64,000 nt of DNA. Source: Candidatus Dojkabacteria bacterium (GTDB lineage: Bacteria; Patescibacteria; Dojkabacteria; B142; JAFGFJ01). Each line of letters starts with the position of its first letter. The stretch's first letter is position 1. The notes under the pieces were generated by a model. That model did no database searches. It was given only the letters and a program-made list of their open reading frames with translations, and was not told the DNA's origin. The stretch lies in the NCBI GenBank assembly GCA_016931155.1, contig JAFGFJ010000006.1:124001-188000 (forward strand), written 5' to 3'. The translations under genes and the position numbers were made by a program. Positions 17,513-24,352 of this stretch are shown here, one piece after another.

Positions 17513-17631
17513 TATTCAAAATCGTAATTTACCGGGACATTATCCCAAAATTTTAAAGGGATAGAAATAGTTCTAACTTCGTCCCATAATGGGAGCATTG
17601 AAATCCAATGAAATAACCTTCTGTTTTCATC
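17512..17631 (-). other. Open frame across repeat copy 3, coupled to the CheD-like gene
   Basis: A 39-codon frame without a standard start reads HWISMLPLWDEVRTISIP across repeat copy 3 and ends in TAA whose last base is the A of the next gene's ATG. The TAATG junction is typical of translational coupling and suggests that the frame is, or was, the end of a real gene. Confidence 0.35.
17569..17595 (+). repeat. 27-bp compound palindromic repeat, copy 3
   Basis: Identical to copies 1 and 2 over 27 bases and to copy 1 over 31 (17566-17596). It lies 57 bases upstream of the CheD-like gene start and 125 bases upstream of the divergent helical-repeat gene. Confidence 0.9.
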
Positions 17632-17654
17632 TTAATAATAACTATACAGTTGTA

Positions 17655-17660
17655 TATAAT
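17655..17660 (+). promoter_or_regulatory. TATAAT -10 box upstream of the helical-repeat gene
   Basis: A consensus TATAAT lies about 60 bases before ATG 17720. I see no matching -35 element. Confidence 0.4.
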
Positions 17661-17719
17661 CGTGCTATAAGATATGCTACAATTAATTATTCATTTGGTT
17701 GATTATCAAGAAAACAATT

Positions 17720-18622
17720 ATGACTGATGCCTCCCCTGAAATATCAGGAAAGAGAAAAAAGAGTGGTTATGAACCGGGTTTATCTTTAGGTACTTGTTTG
17801 AGAAAGAGTATTTCAAAGATAATAGTTTCAAAAAATAGAAATGAAAAACAATTACTTGCAAACCAATTAGTCCCATATGGAACAAGGATTTTTCCCCTTA
17901 GTATTCATATGTGGGATTTAGGTTTAGATGATGCGAAGCTTGAGACACTAAAAATTCTTGCAGATAATTATGAACCTTATAATTATGGGATTGAAGAGCA
18001 GGAAGGTGGACATATAAACTATTCCCTTAATGTAATAGTAGGTATTGCTCTTGTAAATATTGGAGCAAGAACTGAAGATCTTCAATTAAAAGAACAAATT
18101 GTAGAAAAAATTCTTGATTTCTCTCAAAATGATCCTGGTTTTAGTACAGCTGGTCTAAAAATTATGTTACTTGGTTTGTCAACAATTGCAGATTCGGTTC
18201 ACAAAGAGAAGAGAGAAGCTTTTGCTTATGGTATTTTAGATAAACTAATTGAAGCAACTGGAAATGAAGACAATATTTGTACAAAAGATCAGCGAGATGC
18301 AGCACATTTTTTTGTGAGGAATTGCTATACAACCAGGATAAGAGAATTATTTATTCAGCAAATTGCTACAAGGGTTCCAACATTTACTGGCGAGGATAAT
18401 TATATTAGGTTGCTGGAAATTGCAGTCAATGATCAAAAAGAAGAGAATACTAATCTGCGTCTGACACATATGGCAATTAATTCATTTATCCAGCTTATAG
18501 ATAATATACCGGGGAGTACCCGCAATATAGTTGAATGCCTTACTTATCTGTGTGAATTTCATCCAAATGATAAAGTAAGAAAACATGCACAGAAGGCACT
18601 AAGGTTAATATCTGAGCAATAA
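17720..18622 (+). CDS. Hypothetical all-helical protein, possibly HEAT-like
   Basis: A 300-residue protein from ATG 17720 (an in-frame TTG lies 21 bases earlier and is less likely). It is predicted to be largely alpha-helical, with successive helices such as LKEQIVEKILDFSQN, AGLKIMLLGLSTIADSV and KVRKHAQKALRLISEQ that resemble HEAT/ARM-like repeats. No catalytic motif, signal peptide or membrane helix is visible. It may be a scaffold. It is at the right side of the repeat-bounded region and could belong to it. Confidence 0.6.
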   Translation: MTDASPEISGKRKKSGYEPGLSLGTCLRKSISKIIVSKNRNEKQLLANQLVPYGTRIFPLSIHMWDLGLDDAKLETLKILADNYEPYNYGIEEQEGGHINYSLNVIVGIALVNIGARTEDLQLKEQIVEKILDFSQNDPGFSTAGLKIMLLGLSTIADSVHKEKREAFAYGILDKLIEATGNEDNICTKDQRDAAHFFVRNCYTTRIRELFIQQIATRVPTFTGEDNYIRLLEIAVNDQKEENTNLRLTHMAINSFIQLIDNIPGSTRNIVECLTYLCEFHPNDKVRKHAQKALRLISEQ

Positions 18623-19048
18623 TAGATTGAGGTATAAGAAAAAATGCGTTGGAGTCGGACTTAGATAGAAAAGCTATTAAGTTGGGAGAAACATTTTATG
18701 AAATTTCAACATATAGACATTTTCGAAAAAGCTAATAGAGGCTTGCCAAAGAGGGGAAGTGCCTTTGTTAGTATCCGGGATATTCATTCATTGAGAAAGG
18801 TTCTCTCTTTTATTTGCTTTCTTGAGGGAACTTTATCCCTGTCTTCCCGATGACTTTAACAAAATCCTTAAATTCCAAAATCCCAAAATTCTGGAATCAG
18901 AATACTCCCGAATCACAATTCTTTCGAATCATAGTGCTTTTGAAGAAGAATATTCTAGAATCTCATTTACCAAACCATCAAAATCAAGTATCATCGGGTA
19001 CTGTTAAATTAGTACAATATAATAAAAAAGTTTCCCGTCAGTAAAAAA
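18623..19048. other. Intergenic region with a long hairpin and a weak short ORF
   Basis: CTAATAGAGGC (18732-18742) pairs with GCCTTTGTTAG (18761-18771) in an 11-bp stem with two G-U pairs, so a structured RNA is possible. A 51-codon frame from ATG 18698 to TGA 18851-18853 encodes an unrecognised basic peptide overlapping that hairpin. Between 18880 and 18965 GAATC/ATTCT words recur without a clear unit. I regard none of these as established. Confidence 0.35.
19018..19023 (+). promoter_or_regulatory. TATAAT -10 box for the six-helix membrane protein
   Basis: A consensus TATAAT lies 26 bases before the ATT codon at 19049. It supports a start near 19049 rather than at the TTG 111 bases further on. 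Confidence 0.4.
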
Positions 19049-19702
19049 ATTGCAGATAGATTTCGTTCCCACAAGCCGGAAATTACGATCTTTCTTGTCT
19101 TTCTGGCAATCTCACTAGTAATTATAAGTCTTCATCTAATTCTTCATCCTGTAAGAGTTTTGGGTATGAGTACGAGTATCTTCTACATGGACGAAAAATA
19201 TACTTTAGCGTCTTACTTTACCAGTATTACGGCTTTTATTACGGGGTACACTGCTTTATCGGCTATGATTCTGCAAAAGCAGAAAAAGATTAAAATACAA
19301 AACATTGTATTTGGATTGTTCTTTCTAATTCTTTCTCTAGACGAATATTTTGAAATTCATGAGTATGCAAATAGTTTAGCTAAATCCGCCTTGAAGGGCA
19401 CAGGTATGTTTTCCTCGCTTGCCAATTTGTCGTGGTTGTTTCCTCTTTCAATAATAATACTTGCGGTTTTTGCATTTCTTATAACAAAAATAGTGAAAGC
19501 CGGAGGATTGGCAAGAAAAGCAATGATTGCGGGAAGTGTTTGTTTCTTTGTTGTTCTGGTATTTGAATTGTTTGGATCGTTAACATATGGACAAAATATT
19601 TATCTTTATTTTGTTGCAGTTGAGGAAGGACTGGAGATGATTGGAGTCTCCTTCTTTCTACTTGGAATCCTCGTAGATGTAAAAGATAATAAACAGCAGT
19701 AA
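19049..19702 (+). CDS. Hypothetical multi-pass membrane protein, start uncertain
   Basis: The frame encodes about six hydrophobic segments and a conserved-looking SLDEYFEIHEY motif between helices 3 and 4; its charged residues could bind metal. Standard starts are TTG 19160 or ATG 19166, but the same open frame extends upstream through IADRFRSHKPEITIFLVFLA, an obvious extra transmembrane helix, to an ATT at 19049. No ATG, GTG or TTG exists in that extension, so either ATT is used or the native start was lost. No family is recognised. Confidence 0.65.
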   Translation: MADRFRSHKPEITIFLVFLAISLVIISLHLILHPVRVLGMSTSIFYMDEKYTLASYFTSITAFITGYTALSAMILQKQKKIKIQNIVFGLFFLILSLDEYFEIHEYANSLAKSALKGTGMFSSLANLSWLFPLSIIILAVFAFLITKIVKAGGLARKAMIAGSVCFFVVLVFELFGSLTYGQNIYLYFVAVEEGLEMIGVSFFLLGILVDVKDNKQQ

Positions 19703-19736
19703 ACTTCAGTGCAGTTGCAAATTTTTCCGGTTTGTT

Positions 19737-20402
19737 TTATTGGAACTTAGTCGAGGTAATTTCTTTGATCGCAGAAAAAGCTCTTTCTATATCTTTATCT
19801 GAAAAAATAATTGTGATCTCATTTGACGTAGAAACAATATCAACAACATTTATATTTTCCCAGGCAAGAGCTCTAAGGATTACATAATAGATACCTGTAA
19901 CCTTAACATTTCTGGGAGGCAGTTTGAGTGTAATTGATGAAAGTGAGTGGAAATTATTAAGAAGCCTTTCATCAATAAATACTTTTTCTATTTTTTCCCT
20001 CAATTCAATACTGGCAATTATTGTTGTTTCAAAAACACCTTGAGAAATTGTTAGAAATCTATTGTGTGTTGAATTCACAATTTCAAGTAGTTTAGAGAGT
20101 TTTGAGAAAAGGTTGTTTGAGTTTGAAAACGTATACTCTAGGAGTTTGGATCTTACTGAAATGTCAGATATCTGTTTCAATGTTTCAATTATTTTATTCT
20201 TGTCAGCACCTTTCTCCAGATGCAATCTTTTCAAGGCCATAACAATTGCCCCCTCCTTTACGTTTTTCATGGTAATTTTTTCAACTCTTACCTTTATTAT
20301 TCTTGCAAGGGAAGACAGATTCAAAATTCCATCAGCCAAATTCCCCTCAAGGAAAGGCGACCCTTTAATAATTTTTTCAACAGCTTTTGAGACCGAAATC
20401 AT
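19737..20402 (-). CDS. ACT-domain protein
   Basis: The 221-residue protein has a helical N-terminal region (1-90) that looks like a helix-turn-helix/dimerisation segment, and a C-terminal half ending in an ACT-type domain (about 160-218: RNVKVTGIYYVILRALAWEN, IVSTSNEITIIFSDKD, AFSAIKEI), like the second ACT of aspartokinases. ACT domains bind amino acids or small ligands. No kinase or biosynthetic domain is attached, so it is probably a regulator. The ligand is unknown. Confidence 0.75.
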   Translation of the reverse strand: MISVSKAVEKIIKGSPFLEGNLADGILNLSSLARIIKVRVEKITMKNVKEGAIVMALKRLHLEKGADKNKIIETLKQISDISVRSKLLEYTFSNSNNLFSKLSKLLEIVNSTHNRFLTISQGVFETTIIASIELREKIEKVFIDERLLNNFHSLSSITLKLPPRNVKVTGIYYVILRALAWENINVVDIVSTSNEITIIFSDKDIERAFSAIKEITSTKFQ

Positions 20403-20568
20403 GTTAGGAATTTAACAAAAAGTACAGTTTTTGTCAAATTACGTTAAAATTTTGACTTAATCCAGGCAACAAAATAGAATTCTCCTTTACTATTTGCAGA
20501 TATACAAGATTCAACCAGCTGCATAAATAGAAATAAAAACAGAAATATTAACAGAAGCACAAAATTCT

Positions 20569-22239
20569 ATGATGACGATGAAAGTTGAAATGGCAAATCA
20601 AGTGGAATTGGAGACTGGGTTGCACACAGAGTGTGCAGAGAGTAATAGAAGCTTTAATCAACGCATGGAAAGTGTTGCTCAGTATTTATTACCGCTGATC
20701 AGACTCAGTCATGGTGGGGATCTTTCTGCGTTTTACGACTCGTTTCAAGATTACCTAAATGCATATGAAACGATAAGCCATGAAAATATAGATTATTCAC
20801 AAGTAATTATACAAATTAATGAGAGAGAGCAGTTGCAGTCTCCATTTTCGGTTATCAATCCTCTTCCTGAAAATATCAGCCGACTCGCATGTTTGCTGTC
20901 CCCTGGATCGATGATTGAGTTGAATGCACCGGGACAGATAGAACCAAACGGGAACAGACAAACACTGGTAGATAATATTGAGCAAATACTGAAAGAGGCT
21001 CCAGGAGTGCTAGTGGGATTACATGCAGGAGCAACAAGGCATCTCACAGGTGAGATAAAAGATATACTTACAAATTTCAATGAAGAGCAACAAAAACGGA
21101 TAATAATAAAGATGTATGGGCGGATGGGGAAATATGATCCGGCAGAACTTATTGAAACAATTGATTCGTTTGATGTGGTGAACAGTGATAATCTTCGTGT
21201 TGGTCTGGAGCATATTTTTAGTTGTGTTTATCAGGGATTTGATCAAGGAGGTTCGGAGTCTGAAGCATCAGAAATAATGCAGGCATATTTTGAAATACTC
21301 GATATTTTGAAGAATAAAGGGATAACCAGGATCAGTATGCCTGAGACTCGTGGTATTGCAGAAGATCCGGCAAAGGTTTTTGCTGTCACATCTTTTCTAC
21401 TGGAAAGTGCTGCACAAGTTTTGGGTGATTCTTTTTATGTTGAGTTCCATTTTCATAATGACAGTCTTTCTGCGCTATCAAATATGGAATCAGCAATAAA
21501 AGCAGTAAACTATTTAAATCGAATACAAGGATCCAACATTATCGCAATTGCTGATCTGGGCATAGGCGGAGAAAGAAACGGAATTACACCTCTTGAGGCA
21601 GCATTAAGACTGTTTGGAATTAATGAGGAAAGGATTGATGCTTTGGTTGATGCAGATAAGAGATTACTTGGGATAGATTTTGATGTAAATATAAGTAATA
21701 CAGATAATTTAAGCGATCCGGAATTACTTCTAACTCAAACGGCCGGGACACACGCTGATTATATTTATAATACAATGAAAAATCTTCTTGTTCATATTGT
21801 TCCCGATGTCTGGATGGAGGATATCGCAGATGTTGCCGATTTACAGCGGGTATTTGAAGGAAACCGTGAGCAATTTTTAGAATTTGGCATTTTTAATTTT
21901 ACTGAGTATGTGACTGTTGCCAGTTATGATTCTTACGCCGCCTCGAGAAAAAGGATTACTCATGAATCACCGGATGTAAAAATAGAACCATCTTATTTTA
22001 TTGACAAACAAACGATAGGAAAAAGAAGTGTAATGTTACATCTGGTTATGAATGGTTTTAGTCTCATTGATACGAGCCCTGAAAATATTTCAGCGATGAC
22101 ATCTCATATATCTCATGAGTGTAAAATTGATCTGACTGGAAAATTCAATGGAATTTGTGAATTGGCACAGACTGCTGTTGTGAGGATAAAAGAGAAGTAT
22201 AGCAATTTCAAATACCATAAAAATCCATATGAAATTTAG
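20569..22239 (+). CDS. Divergent DRE-TIM metallolyase-like enzyme (isopropylmalate/homocitrate synthase relative)
   Basis: The 556-residue protein carries late motifs of the DRE-TIM family: FHFHNDSLSALSN (about 300-313; the two His are metal ligands in isopropylmalate synthase and HMG-CoA lyase), GIGGERNGITPLEAAL (compare GxGERxGN) and TAGTHADYIYN. The N-terminal DxTLRDGxQ signature that supplies the metal-binding Asp and catalytic Arg is not visible, so chemistry is uncertain. No other leucine or lysine biosynthesis gene is present in the window. The next two genes run in the same direction, with gaps of 115 and 94 bases. Confidence 0.65.
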   Translation: MMTMKVEMANQVELETGLHTECAESNRSFNQRMESVAQYLLPLIRLSHGGDLSAFYDSFQDYLNAYETISHENIDYSQVIIQINEREQLQSPFSVINPLPENISRLACLLSPGSMIELNAPGQIEPNGNRQTLVDNIEQILKEAPGVLVGLHAGATRHLTGEIKDILTNFNEEQQKRIIIKMYGRMGKYDPAELIETIDSFDVVNSDNLRVGLEHIFSCVYQGFDQGGSESEASEIMQAYFEILDILKNKGITRISMPETRGIAEDPAKVFAVTSFLLESAAQVLGDSFYVEFHFHNDSLSALSNMESAIKAVNYLNRIQGSNIIAIADLGIGGERNGITPLEAALRLFGINEERIDALVDADKRLLGIDFDVNISNTDNLSDPELLLTQTAGTHADYIYNTMKNLLVHIVPDVWMEDIADVADLQRVFEGNREQFLEFGIFNFTEYVTVASYDSYAASRKRITHESPDVKIEPSYFIDKQTIGKRSVMLHLVMNGFSLIDTSPENISAMTSHISHECKIDLTGKFNGICELAQTAVVRIKEKYSNFKYHKNPYEI

Positions 22240-22289
22240 CAAATGATGTAGCATAAACTGGTGCATTTTAGTGATAATCATATAATTGC

Positions 22290-22318
22290 TTGACATCCGG
22301 ATAAATTTGTTATATAGG
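22290..22318 (+). promoter_or_regulatory. Sigma-70-type promoter upstream of the gene at 22355
   Basis: TTGACA at 22290-22295 is followed 15 bases later by TATATA (22311-22316) or 17 bases later by TATAGG (22313-22318). It is the best consensus -35/-10 pair I found and implies a 5' leader of about 30 bases. Confidence 0.55.
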
Positions 22319-22354
22319 TCTTATATGCCCCAGTTTACTTCTTAACGAAATAGT

Positions 22355-22930
22355 ATGAGTAAGTCTCCGGATTTTGGCCCGACTTCTGAAATGAATGGGC
22401 GTATATCAGACGCAGATTTTATAAAATATGCAGTGAGTGTAGTAAAGGAGTGGGAAAAAGATAAAGATAATCTTACTGTTTTTCGCTTTCCTCCCATGGG
22501 CAGGCACCACATTGCCATGGTTATTACACCTACTCATCTTAATTTACAAAAACATGCAACAGAAGTTTTCCACGGTGACTACGAAGAGTATCTTTCTGCA
22601 GGAAGTCCTTCCGATCATTTATTTCATCGGATAGTAGTTGTTCCGGATTATATACAAGAAGGTTCAATGGCGGATGGATTGACCGCCCTGAAGAATATCT
22701 CGACAGGGGAGGGTCTTCAAAAAGGCAATATAGGAGGTACGGCTATTGTAGCAAATAACAGGTTAATGGAAATAATAGCGCATGGTCTTGGCAGTATTAA
22801 TGAATTGTTTTGTAGAAAACAATCGCAACGAACATACTATATCGAACTTGGAATACTTTCAGATGAGAGAATTCTGAGCACTTCATTGGAAGCTTATAAA
22901 AAGATAATGTTGCCATACTCACAGGAATAA
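22355..22930 (+). CDS. Hypothetical soluble protein
   Basis: The 191-residue protein has no signal peptide or membrane helix and no motif I recognise. It contains several His and aromatic residues in the segments FRFPPMGRHHIAMVITPTH and DHLFHRIVVVPDYI and a glycine-rich GNIGGTAIVANNR turn, consistent with an alpha/beta fold. It has its own promoter-like element and lies between the DRE-TIM-like and methyltransferase-like genes, all codirectional. Confidence 0.6.
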   Translation: MSKSPDFGPTSEMNGRISDADFIKYAVSVVKEWEKDKDNLTVFRFPPMGRHHIAMVITPTHLNLQKHATEVFHGDYEEYLSAGSPSDHLFHRIVVVPDYIQEGSMADGLTALKNISTGEGLQKGNIGGTAIVANNRLMEIIAHGLGSINELFCRKQSQRTYYIELGILSDERILSTSLEAYKKIMLPYSQE

Positions 22931-23024
22931 CCGGTAAAGATACAAGCATCAAAATTGGTCACAGTAGTTTGTTGTTTCAGGAAAAATGATTTAATTGTGA
23001 CTTTTAGTTTTTAGCGAACGTATA

Positions 23025-24215
23025 ATGACTCAAGACAGGGTGGGGGGAGAAGTGTATGAGCAGCCAGGTCGTCGACAGACCGAAAACTTTGATCAGCTTG
23101 CTCAATTATTTGGAGTAAATGCGTCTGAATTGGGAAAGAAAACATTAAGAGTTATTGCGCCAAGGCTGGATGTAAAATCCTTACCAATATTGCCTACTCC
23201 AATTACTGGAATTTCTCTTGATGGAATGACTCTAGAGGAAAGAGCACTTGCTGATGAAATGTTCGCTAAATTTGAGAAAGGTCCATTTGATATACTTATG
23301 GATCCGACGGAATACATACTTTCGACAGCAGCAAATCACGATAATGTAGTGGAAGAGCAGCGAGCCCGCGAGTTGATATTAAAACACAAAGTGGAAAGTC
23401 CAGGAGAGGGAGGCATAGTGATTAGTTTTGCAGGTGGTTCATCTACATTTGATGCAGGACGTTCCTGGTTTTTTCCGCATGATTGTTATGTTTCACTGGA
23501 TCGTAGTATGGCTTCATTGCAGGCTGGAAAAGAGAATGTTTTCCCTTTATTTTGGGGTGAAAGCGAAAGGCATGCAATTCAGTTTTCACTTGAGCAGCTT
23601 GTTGAATCTGGTATAAAAGGACTGCCCGATGTGAGGGGGATTCCTGATGAGGACAGAACACAGAGAGAAAAGCTAGTGGAGAGGATAAGGGGTGAAGGAG
23701 TGCATCGTATATACTTTGACCGTGCAGATATGTTTGTTCCTAACAGTATATATGACGGTCTAATCAGGGAGGCAGCTTCAATGCTTCGACCGGATGGGGC
23801 AATATTTATGATTACACAAGCTTCAAATGATATTGAGCAATTCGGTTTTAAATTCAGGTCGCATGAGGGGATAGATAGAGAATATGCAATAGCAGTTGGG
23901 TTACCATTACCAGTCTTCAAAAATTTTGGTACAAAACAATTACTTGACCAAATAGTCTATCTGGATGGTAATCATACAGTGGATCACTATGAAATAGTCC
24001 CTGTAATTTCATATCTCAGGTCTAGCGAAACAATTCGCAGGACAGCTCAAAAATATGGTCTTGAGGCAGAGATACATCCTGTTAGAGTCAACAAACAGTA
24101 TATTTCTTCAGTAACAAAGGATCGTAGCTTGTACGCAATGGGTCTCAAAGCAATGTCTATTTTATCAGGTAACCTGCCCTACTGGATTGTCGTAATGAAA
24201 CCACAAAATCGATAA
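23025..24215 (+). CDS. Possible SAM-dependent methyltransferase-like protein
   Basis: The 396-residue protein contains a Rossmann-like centre: GIVISFAGGSSTFDAG (motif I-like, about 127-142), YVSLDRSMASLQAG (acidic residue after strand 2) and EAASMLRPDGAIFMITQ (motif of class I methyltransferases, 'a.rvLkpGG.l.i'). The N-terminal 120 and C-terminal 120 residues are not recognised. Methyltransferase is the likeliest class but substrate and activity are unknown. It is third in the run with the DRE-TIM-like gene. Confidence 0.6.
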   Translation: MTQDRVGGEVYEQPGRRQTENFDQLAQLFGVNASELGKKTLRVIAPRLDVKSLPILPTPITGISLDGMTLEERALADEMFAKFEKGPFDILMDPTEYILSTAANHDNVVEEQRARELILKHKVESPGEGGIVISFAGGSSTFDAGRSWFFPHDCYVSLDRSMASLQAGKENVFPLFWGESERHAIQFSLEQLVESGIKGLPDVRGIPDEDRTQREKLVERIRGEGVHRIYFDRADMFVPNSIYDGLIREAASMLRPDGAIFMITQASNDIEQFGFKFRSHEGIDREYAIAVGLPLPVFKNFGTKQLLDQIVYLDGNHTVDHYEIVPVISYLRSSETIRRTAQKYGLEAEIHPVRVNKQYISSVTKDRSLYAMGLKAMSILSGNLPYWIVVMKPQNR

Positions 24216-24280
24216 ATCTGGTGTTATTGCTTCGATTCTATTAATCAATCAGAGACAAGTTTTGTCTTCATTAGTATAAA

Positions 24281-24334
24281 CCGATCTTCAACCTAAGGGC
24301 GAAGCCCGTATATCTCAGTTGAAGAAATCATCGG
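24281..24334 (+). promoter_or_regulatory. Structured leader of xfp
   Basis: Three nested helices can form: CCGAT (24281-24285) with ATCGG (24330-24334), TTCAAC (24287-24292) with GTTGAA (24318-24323) and the hairpin GGGC-GAA-GCCC (24297-24307). The structure ends 19 bases before the xfp ATG at 24353. It matches no riboswitch I can name. It could control xfp translation, or act in early termination. Confidence 0.45.
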
Positions 24335-24352
24335 AATAATACACAATGTTTT

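Noticed and set aside
15808..17595. Integron attC sites
   Set aside because: Each repeat has a GTTAGAA-like core on the minus strand, but no complementary partner half (GTTCTAACTTCG-type) lies within 150 bases of any copy, the seventh core base is wrong, and no integrase gene is present.
15808..17595. CRISPR array
   Set aside because: Only three repeats with spacings of 446 and 1315 bases, and coding genes between them.
18850..19044. 64-residue plus-strand ORF
   Set aside because: Low-complexity Asn/Ser/Lys composition, overlapping frames of similar length and GAATC-type repetition; no support as a gene.
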